Shown here one piece after another: positions 58,081 to 64,000 of a DNA stretch of 64,000 nt. Below the pieces are notes generated by a model, which did no database searches, had not been told where the DNA came from, and saw only the letters and a list, made by a program, of their open reading frames with translations. Source of the stretch: Actinoplanes xinjiangensis (lineage in GTDB: Bacteria; Actinomycetota; Actinomycetes; Mycobacteriales; Micromonosporaceae); the NCBI RefSeq assembly GCF_003148685.1, contig NZ_QGGR01000001.1, forward strand, positions 496,001 to 560,000, given 5' to 3'. Position numbers and translations under genes: made by a program. Position 1 is the stretch's first letter, and every line of letters begins with the position of its first letter.

Positions 58081-59079
58081 TTGGACATCGGTGTAGTGCT
58101 ACAGAACGACCCACCCGCGCTGGAGATCGTCGAGTGGGCGAAGAAGGCCGAGGCGGCCGGCTTCAGCCACTTCTGGACGTTCGACTCGCACGTGCTCTGG
58201 CAGGAACCGTTCGTCGTCTACTCGGCCATCCTGGCCGCGACCGAACGGATCATCGTCGGCCCGATGGTGACCAACCCGGGCACCCGGGACTGGACGGTCA
58301 CCGCCTCGACCTTCGCGACCCTCAACGAGATGTACGGCAACCGGACCGTCTGCGGCATCGGCCGGGGCGACTCGGCGCTGCGCGTGCTCGGGCTCACCCC
58401 GCAGACCCTCGGCCAGCTGCGCGAGAGCGTCCTGGCCATCAAGGGCCTCGGCAACGGCGAGAAGGTCACGGTCCGGGGCCGGGAGCTGCAACTGGCCTGG
58501 GCGGCCGACAGCCGCCTGGAGGTCTGGGTGGCGGCGTACGGGCCGAAGGCGCTGGCCATCACCGGTGAGGTGGGCGACGGGTACATCCTGCAGCTCGCCG
58601 ACCCGGACATCGCCGAATGGATGATCACGGCGGTCCGTGCCGCGGCGGTCCGGGCGGGACGGGACCCGGACGCGATCAGGTTCTGTGTGGCGGCCCCGGC
58701 CTACGTCGGCGACGACCTGGCGCACCAGCGGGAGCAGACCCGGTGGTTCGGCGGGATGGTCGGCAATCACATCGCCGACATCGTGGCCCGTTACGGCGGC
58801 GACGGCGGTGCGGTGCCGCAGGCCCTCACCGACTACATCAAGGCACGGCAGGGGTACGACTACAGCGAGCACGGACGGGCCGGCAACAGTCACACCACGT
58901 TCGTGCCGGACGAGATCGTGGACCGCTTCTGTGTCCTCGGTCCCGTGGAGAGCCACGTCAAGAAGCTGAAGGAGCTGCGGGAACTGGGCGTCGACCAGTT
59001 CGCGGTCTACCTCCAGCACGACGGCAAGGCATCGACGCTCGCCGCGTACGGCGAGCACATCATCCCGGCGTTCTCGTGA
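58081..59079 (+). CDS. Luciferase-like (LLM) flavin/F420-dependent oxidoreductase, TIGR03842 type
   Basis: A 332-residue TIM-barrel protein of the bacterial luciferase-like superfamily. It begins MDIGVVLQNDPPALEIVEWAK and contains SHFWTFDSHVLWQEPFVVY, the GPMVTNPGTRDWTVTAS segment and GIGRGDSALR, features of the TIGR03842 (CPS_4043) group that is often annotated as F420-dependent. The TTG at 58081 fits this start and has AAAGGGG upstream; a GTG nine bases earlier is possible. Sandwiched between dihydropyrimidinase and the transporter genes and overlapping the latter by GTGA, it must serve the same pathway. The reaction is unknown: ring reduction or oxygenation of the imported pyrimidine are candidates. 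Confidence 0.85.
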   Translation: MDIGVVLQNDPPALEIVEWAKKAEAAGFSHFWTFDSHVLWQEPFVVYSAILAATERIIVGPMVTNPGTRDWTVTASTFATLNEMYGNRTVCGIGRGDSALRVLGLTPQTLGQLRESVLAIKGLGNGEKVTVRGRELQLAWAADSRLEVWVAAYGPKALAITGEVGDGYILQLADPDIAEWMITAVRAAAVRAGRDPDAIRFCVAAPAYVGDDLAHQREQTRWFGGMVGNHIADIVARYGGDGGAVPQALTDYIKARQGYDYSEHGRAGNSHTTFVPDEIVDRFCVLGPVESHVKKLKELRELGVDQFAVYLQHDGKASTLAAYGEHIIPAFS

Positions 59080-59918
59080 GGCGCGTCCTCTCGGTGATCG
59101 CCGGACTGATCGCGGCCGCCCTCGCCTGGGAGGGTTACAAGGCGGCCGGTGATCCCGAGGGGACGGTGCTGTTCGGCGTGCGGGTGCTCCCGCGCGCCGA
59201 CGACCTCTCCATGCCACACCTCTCGGCGATCGTGCAGCGGCTGGCCGACCCGGAGATGACCGGCGGCCGGCCGGTGTGGATCGTGGTACTCGACGCCTGC
59301 CTGTTCACGCTCGGCATCACCGCGGCCGGGTTCCTGGCCGGAACGGCGATCGGGCTCGTCCTCGCGGCGGCCATGCAACGGTTCCGGATCGTCGAGCGCG
59401 GGCTCCTGCCGTACGTCATCCTCTCCCAGACCGTGCCGCTGGTGGCGCTCGCGCCGCTGATCGCCGGCTGGGGCGGCACCCTGATGCCGCCCTGGGCGTG
59501 CGTGTCGGTGATCGCCGCCTACCTGGCGTTCTTCCCGGTCGCCGTGGGCATGTTGCGCGGGCTCCAGTCGCCGTCGGCGGCCGGCGCCGAACTGATGCGC
59601 AGCTACGCGGCGGGATGGTGGCGCACGCTGATGAAACTCCGCTTCCCGGCGGCGCTGCCCTACCTGTTCCCGGCACTGCGCCTGGCCGGGGCGGCGGCGG
59701 TGGTCGGCGCGGTGGTCGGCGAGATCTCGACCGGCACCCGCGGCGGCATCGGCCGGCTGATCATCGAATACTCGCGGGAGGCCACCTCGGATCCCGCCAA
59801 GGTCTACACGGCGATGCTCGGCGCGGCCCTGCTCGGTCTACTCGTCGCCGGCACCGTCTCCCTTCTCGAACTGCCGCTGATGCGGCACCGGCGCCACGTG
59901 GAGGTGGTGACCCTGTGA
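59076..59918 (+). CDS. ABC transporter permease (NMT1/THI5- or nitrate/taurine-type)
   Basis: A 280-residue inner-membrane permease of the BPD_transp_1 family with about six helices. The coupling-loop segment is GAELMRSYAAGWWRTLMKLRFPAALPYLF, quoted in halves (GAELMRSYAAGWWRTL, KLRFPAALPYLF). It starts with a GTG overlapping the oxidoreductase stop and overlaps the ATPase gene. It pairs with the second permease two genes on. Confidence 0.9.
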   Translation: MRRVLSVIAGLIAAALAWEGYKAAGDPEGTVLFGVRVLPRADDLSMPHLSAIVQRLADPEMTGGRPVWIVVLDACLFTLGITAAGFLAGTAIGLVLAAAMQRFRIVERGLLPYVILSQTVPLVALAPLIAGWGGTLMPPWACVSVIAAYLAFFPVAVGMLRGLQSPSAAGAELMRSYAAGWWRTLMKLRFPAALPYLFPALRLAGAAAVVGAVVGEISTGTRGGIGRLIIEYSREATSDPAKVYTAMLGAALLGLLVAGTVSLLELPLMRHRRHVEVVTL

Positions 59919-60724
59919 GCGAGCTCGCAAGCCCGGACGTCGTCCCGGTACCGGAGCGCGGCGGCACCGCCTCGGTGGTCGTCGACAGCGTGACGAAGGT
60001 CTTCAACCGGGGCCGGCCGGACGAGGTCACGGCCCTGTCCGACGTGCACCTGACCGTCGGGGACGGGGAGTTCGTGTCGCTGATCGGGCCGTCCGGCTGC
60101 GGCAAGAGCACCCTGCTGCGGCTGATCGCCGACCTGATCGAGCCGACCACCGGCACGGTCACCGTCGCCGGGAAGCCGGCCGCGCAGGCCCGCCGCGACC
60201 AGGAGTACGGCATCGCCTTCCAGCAGGCCGGCCTCTTCGAGTGGCGGACCGTGCGGCGCAACGTCGAACTCCCCCTCGAACTGCGCGGCATGTCCAGGGC
60301 CGACCGTAGGGCCCGGGCCGAGCGGATGCTGGAGCTGGTCGGTCTCGCCGACTTCGCCGGTCACTACCCCGGCCAGCTCTCCGGTGGCATGCAGCAGCGC
60401 GTCGCGATCGCCCGGGCCCTGGCCGTCCAGCCGCCACTGCTGCTCATGGACGAGCCGTTCGGCGCGCTCGACGAGATGACCCGGGAACGCCTCCAGTCGG
60501 AACTGCTCGGCATCTGCGCCACGACCGGGACCAGCGCGGTGTTCGTCACGCACTCGATCTCCGAGGCGGTGTTCCTCTCCGACCGGGTGGTCGTCATGTC
60601 GGCCCGGCCCGGCCGGATCACGGCGTCGATCGAGGTACGCCTGCCCTCCCGGGACGAGGCGGGACGGCAGGCGCCGGCCTACTTCGAGAAGATCACCGAG
60701 GTACGACAGGCGCTGCGCGCATGA
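59915..60724 (+). CDS. ABC transporter ATP-binding protein
   Basis: A 269-residue ATPase of the nitrate/taurine/HMP-type importers. Walker A GPSGCGKST at 58-66, Q-loop FQQAGLFEW, signature LSGGMQQR, Walker B LLLMDEPFGALDE and switch VTHSISEA are all intact. GTG start overlaps the upstream permease; stop overlaps the downstream permease (ATGA). Confidence 0.94.
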   Translation: MSELASPDVVPVPERGGTASVVVDSVTKVFNRGRPDEVTALSDVHLTVGDGEFVSLIGPSGCGKSTLLRLIADLIEPTTGTVTVAGKPAAQARRDQEYGIAFQQAGLFEWRTVRRNVELPLELRGMSRADRRARAERMLELVGLADFAGHYPGQLSGGMQQRVAIARALAVQPPLLLMDEPFGALDEMTRERLQSELLGICATTGTSAVFVTHSISEAVFLSDRVVVMSARPGRITASIEVRLPSRDEAGRQAPAYFEKITEVRQALRA

Positions 60725-61476
60725 GACGCGTACTCCCGCCGGTGCTCTTCGGGGTTCTCGCGCTCGGGTTGTGGGAGCTGTTCGTCACGCTCGGCCGGGT
60801 CGCCCCGTTCATCCTCCCGGCCCCCTCGGCGATCGGGGCGCAGATCCTGGAGCAGAAGCAGAACATCTGGGACTCGGCGCTGGCCAGTGGTGCCAACGCG
60901 CTGGCCGGACTGATCGGCGGCACACTTCTGGCGGTCCTGGCCGCCCTGGCCGCCAGCCGGTCGAGGTTCCTCGGCGAGGTGTCGATCCCGTTCGCGGCGG
61001 TGGTCAACGCGCTGCCGATCATCGCGCTCGCCCCGATTCTCAACAACATGTTCGAGTCGACCAGCAGTGTCCCGCGCCGGCTGGTGACCGGCATCGTGGT
61101 GTTCTTCCCGGTCTTCCTCAACCTGCTGCGCGGGCTGCGCGAGGTCAGCCCGGTGCATCAGGAGCTGATGCGCACGTACGCGGCCTCCGGCTGGACCTTC
61201 GCCCGCAAGGTACGGCTGCCCGGTGCGCTCCCCCACCTCTTCACCGGCCTGCGGCAGGCCTCGTCGCTGGCCGTGATCGCCGCGGTCGTCGCCGAGTACT
61301 TCGGCGGGCTCCAGGACGGGCTCGGCGCTCGGATCACCTCCGCGGCGGCGTTCACCGCCTACCCCCGCGCCTGGGCCTTCGTGGCCGGCGCCTGCCTGCT
61401 CGGACTCACCTTCTACCTGGTCACGCTCCTGCTGGAGCGCCTGGCCATGCCCTGGAAACAACGGTTGATCAGTTAG
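60721..61476 (+). CDS. ABC transporter permease, second subunit
   Basis: A 251-residue permease with about six helices and the coupling segment ELMRTYAASGWTFARKVRLP. It is distinct from the first permease, so the transporter is probably a heterodimer in the membrane. It starts at an ATG overlapping the ATPase stop. Confidence 0.9.
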   Translation: MRRVLPPVLFGVLALGLWELFVTLGRVAPFILPAPSAIGAQILEQKQNIWDSALASGANALAGLIGGTLLAVLAALAASRSRFLGEVSIPFAAVVNALPIIALAPILNNMFESTSSVPRRLVTGIVVFFPVFLNLLRGLREVSPVHQELMRTYAASGWTFARKVRLPGALPHLFTGLRQASSLAVIAAVVAEYFGGLQDGLGARITSAAAFTAYPRAWAFVAGACLLGLTFYLVTLLLERLAMPWKQRLIS

Positions 61477-61494
61477 TCAGTTAAGGGGTTCGCC

Positions 61495-62625
61495 TTGAAG
61501 CTCTCCCGCATCCTTCTCGCTTCGGTGCTCGCTCTGAGCGCCTGCGGCACCGCCGATACGCCCAGCACCCCCGCCCCCGGCGCGAGCGGCGCCCTCACCC
61601 CGGTCAAGCTGCAACTCCAGTGGTTCTTCCAGGCCCAGTTCGCCGGCTACATCGCGGCCGTCGACCAGGGCTTCTACCGGGAACAGGGCCTCGACGTCGA
61701 ACTGCTCGAAGGCGGCGTCGACATCGTCCCGCAGACGGTCCTCGCCACCGGCAAGGCCGACTACGCGATCGCCTGGGTGCCCAAGGCCCTGGCGTCACGC
61801 GAGCAGGGCGCCGGCATCACCGACGTGGGGCAGATCTTCGCCCGCTCCGGCACCTACCAGGTCGCCTGGAAGGACAGCGGCATCACCAAGGCCGCGGACC
61901 TTGCGGGCAAGAAGGTCGGCAACTGGGGATTCGGCAACGAGTTCGAGCTGTTCGCCGGGATGACCAAGGCCGGGATCGACCCGGGCAAGGACGTCACCCT
62001 GGTGCAGCAGCAGTTCGACATGCAGGCGCTGCTGAAGAAGGAGATCGACGCCGCCCAGGCGATGAGCTACAACGAGTACGCCCAGCTCCTGGAAGCGAAG
62101 AACCCGGCGACCGGGCAGCTCTACACGGCCGACGACTTCGTGATCATCGACTGGAAGACCGAGGGTTCGTCGATGCTCCAGGACGCGGTGTGGGCGAACA
62201 CCGCGAAGCTCGGCGACCCGAACTACCAGGCGCAGACGGTGAAGTTCCTGACCGCCACCATCAAGGGCTGGGCGTTCTGCCGGGACAACGCGGAGAAGTG
62301 CCGTGACCTGGTCGTCGCCAAGGGTTCCAAGCTCGGCAAGAGCCACCAGTTGTGGCAGATGAACGAGGTCAACAAGCTGGTCTGGCCGGCCGCCGGCGCC
62401 GGCGTCGGGGTGATCGACGACGCGGCCTGGAAACAGACCGTGGAGATCTCGCAGACCACGAAGAACCAGACCGGTGACACGGTCCTGAAGGCGGCCCCGG
62501 AGGGCCTGGCCTACACGAACGACTACATCAACCAGGCGATCGAGCAGGCCAGGGCCGCGGGCGTGGACGTGACGGGATCGGGGTTCCAGCCGGCCACGGT
62601 GACGCTCACCGAGGGCGGCGCCTGA
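61495..62625 (+). CDS. ABC transporter substrate-binding lipoprotein (NMT1/THI5-like)
   Basis: A 376-residue exported lipoprotein; lipobox LSAC with C17. The mature part begins with the NMT1/THI5-type opening PVKLQLQWFFQAQFAGYIAA and DQGFYREQGLDVELLEGG, quoted in parts. Proteins of this group bind pyrimidines such as HMP, riboflavin-related or similar heteroaromatics, which suits a pyrimidine-catabolic operon. Start is a TTG with AAGGGG upstream, 18 bases after the permease stop. Last gene of the operon; the convergent gene ends one base away. Confidence 0.92.
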   Translation: MKLSRILLASVLALSACGTADTPSTPAPGASGALTPVKLQLQWFFQAQFAGYIAAVDQGFYREQGLDVELLEGGVDIVPQTVLATGKADYAIAWVPKALASREQGAGITDVGQIFARSGTYQVAWKDSGITKAADLAGKKVGNWGFGNEFELFAGMTKAGIDPGKDVTLVQQQFDMQALLKKEIDAAQAMSYNEYAQLLEAKNPATGQLYTADDFVIIDWKTEGSSMLQDAVWANTAKLGDPNYQAQTVKFLTATIKGWAFCRDNAEKCRDLVVAKGSKLGKSHQLWQMNEVNKLVWPAAGAGVGVIDDAAWKQTVEISQTTKNQTGDTVLKAAPEGLAYTNDYINQAIEQARAAGVDVTGSGFQPATVTLTEGGA

Positions 62626-62626
62626 G

Positions 62627-63403
62627 TCACACGGGAATGAGACGAGCCGCAAGGGCGACCGCGGTCAGGTCGCCCTTGCGCAGTTTCTGCGCCGCGTCGG
62701 TCTCGCCCAGGCCCTCCAGGCGGACGGCCGAGGCGTCGATCAGCGCGTCCTCCCCGGACAGCAGGCGGCGTGCGATCCGCGACTGGGCCGGGCTCAGCTC
62801 CGCGTACGCGCACTTGTCCAGCGCCTCGACGGTCTCCTGATCCAGTTGCCCGTCCATCGCCCGTTCCGTGACGATCTTGACGAGCCAGCTCGGCCACCAG
62901 CTGTACTTGCCGACGACCAGCCCGGACTGCATCGCCGCGGCCGGCTGGTGCCCGGCCGCGAGCATCTTGACCGCCAGGTCCGCGTCGAACCGCTCCATCC
63001 GCATCGCGCCGACGAAGATCCGCAGAATCTGCTGGGTCTTGACGAACTCCTCGGCCGCGTTGGCAGCCTCGCCGAAGCGGCCCTCGAGCAGATGACAGAC
63101 CGCGTACGCCTCGGTGAGCGAGAAGCCGTCACCGGAGCGCTCCTCCAGCCGCGCCACCGTCTCGACGAGCCGCTGGGTGCTCTTGCGAGCCCGGTCCGCC
63201 AGCTCGTCGGCCTGCGGTTTGTTGAGGTGCCGTACCACGATGTCGGTGGCGATCTCCGCCTCCCGCCGCAGCAGCGGTGACCCGATCCTCGGATTGATCA
63301 GGTCGCCCAGGCCCTCGGTCAGGTACGCGGTGTCGAACCGCTCGGAGGCCTCTTGGAACTGCGCCCACCAGGACGCCGGGTGTCTCCGCAATTGTTGTGT
63401 CAC
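62627..63403 (-). CDS. Conserved hypothetical protein
   Basis: A 258-residue soluble, helix-rich protein with no recognised domain. It contains a Trp-containing segment VVGKYSWWPSWLVKIVTERA and a charged N-terminus WWAQFQEASERFDTAYL. The GTG start is 14 bases after the stop of the upstream leftward gene, so both are probably co-transcribed. Its stop lies one base from the transporter operon's stop, with no terminator between them. Confidence 0.7.
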   Translation of the reverse strand: MTQQLRRHPASWWAQFQEASERFDTAYLTEGLGDLINPRIGSPLLRREAEIATDIVVRHLNKPQADELADRARKSTQRLVETVARLEERSGDGFSLTEAYAVCHLLEGRFGEAANAAEEFVKTQQILRIFVGAMRMERFDADLAVKMLAAGHQPAAAMQSGLVVGKYSWWPSWLVKIVTERAMDGQLDQETVEALDKCAYAELSPAQSRIARRLLSGEDALIDASAVRLEGLGETDAAQKLRKGDLTAVALAARLIPV

Positions 63404-63417
63404 GCACCCAGCGTGAC

Positions 63418-64000
63418 CTACCGATCACTCTCCGGCAAATGATTCGGCCGAGAGGAATGTGTGACAAGCGTCTTGGGATCGAGCAGACCCGCCTTCACGA
63501 CGGCCCGGCTCAACGGACGGGTGAGCTCGGCCAGCCGGCGGGAGCCCTCCTCGCCGATCGCCCGGTAGGCCACCGCGGTCACCTGGTCGGTGCGGTCCTC
63601 GACGTGGGCCCGCAGCGCCACCCCGGCCTCGGTCAGCCGGCCGTCGGCGTCCAGCAGGCCGCTGCGGCGCAGGTCGTCCTCGGCCTCGGCCCACTGCTCG
63701 GCGCTCCAGCCGCGGGAGCCCCGCAGGAAGCCCGCCGGCGACTGGCCGCTCGCGTCATGCATCACGATCGCGTCCAGGCCGCTGATCCCGTTCGCCAGCA
63801 GTGCCGCCACGTGCCCGTCGCCGCGGAACTCGCGCAGCAGCGTCTGCGCGTGGAAGAGCACCAGGTGCGGGCGGTCCGGCCAGGGCAGGGCGGCGTGCGC
63901 GGCGAACAGCGGGCGGCCGTGCGGCAGGGTCGCCGCCTTCTCCGCTGCCCGGCGGGCCAGGGCGGCCGCCTCGGCGATTTCCGGCCCGTCCACCACCTCC
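63418..64000 (-). CDS. SCO6745-family protein (5' end beyond window)
   Basis: The visible 190 or so residues match the C-terminal two thirds of the actinobacterial SCO6745 family: LFAAHAALPWPDRPHLVLFHA, TLLREFRGDGHVAALL, RGWSAEQWAEAEDDLRRSGLL and RLTEAGVALRAHVEDRTDQV, given in parts. The end resembles a MarR-like winged helix. Function is unknown. The frame is open to the right edge, so the gene is taken as partial; a start just inside the window would cut the conserved domain. Confidence 0.8.
   Translation of the reverse strand, partial: EVVDGPEIAEAAALARRAAEKAATLPHGRPLFAAHAALPWPDRPHLVLFHAQTLLREFRGDGHVAALLANGISGLDAIVMHDASGQSPAGFLRGSRGWSAEQWAEAEDDLRRSGLLDADGRLTEAGVALRAHVEDRTDQVTAVAYRAIGEEGSRRLAELTRPLSRAVVKAGLLDPKTLVTHSSRPNHLPESDR

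Overview
The window is very GC-rich chromosomal DNA packed with short intergenic gaps, frequent GTG/TTG starts and many 4-bp ATGA/GTGA start-stop overlaps. The gene families point to a mycelial actinomycete: a GlgE pathway operon, a polyphosphate glucokinase, F420-type oxidoreductases, a SigB/F-type sigma factor, a DUF6493 protein, a CebR-type operator in front of a family 6 cellulase, and a secreted glucosaminidase with bacterial SH3 repeats. A Micromonosporaceae member such as Actinoplanes is the best guess, but this is inference from gene content. No rRNA, tRNA, CRISPR, insertion sequence or prophage is visible. The region looks like ordinary vertically inherited chromosome.

Layout. 0-12 kb: truncated HrpA helicase, a stand-alone receiver protein convergent with a CHASE/PAS histidine kinase, a secreted glucosaminidase, a PAP2 phosphatase coupled to a general-stress membrane protein, a four-copy 73-bp hairpin repeat, a SigB/F-type sigma factor, polyphosphate glucokinase and an F420/PPOX protein. 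13-20.5 kb: glgE-treS-maltokinase-glgB, a complete trehalose-to-alpha-glucan (GlgE) operon. 20.6-28.5 kb: GNAT, YjbR-like protein, PP2C phosphatase with a coupled lipoprotein, Tex, a transmembrane Ser/Thr kinase and a PspC protein.

28.5-32.4 kb: a tightly coupled redox operon (ferric-reductase-like cytochrome, NuoF-ferredoxin fusion, TlpA-like lipoprotein). 32.7-43.5 kb: several secreted proteins of unknown role, a family 6 cellulase with a CBM2, an ECF sigma factor with a coupled membrane protein, a HAD hydrolase, a GAF/GGDEF protein and an acyl-CoA dehydrogenase. 43.5-51 kb: a fused alpha-beta glycyl-tRNA synthetase, a DUF6493 protein and a secreted glycerophosphodiesterase. 51.2-52.9 kb: a PiT phosphate transporter with a small membrane partner and a possible PHO box.

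53-62.6 kb is the most coherent accessory unit. A MocR-type regulator and class III aminotransferase are transcribed leftwards. Diverging from them is an operon for beta-ureidopropionase, dihydropyrimidinase, a luciferase-like (F420/FMN) oxidoreductase and a complete NMT1/THI5-type ABC transporter. Together they outline uptake and reductive breakdown of a pyrimidine or hydantoin to a beta-amino acid and then a semialdehyde. The usual dihydropyrimidine dehydrogenase is absent, which leaves the LLM enzyme as a candidate for the missing redox step. Two leftward genes close the window, the last one cut by the edge.

Small-scale structure is unusually rich: in-frame tandem repeats in disordered tails, non-coding minisatellites, a reiterated glgE 3' end, and a hairpin family seen at two distant intergenic sites.
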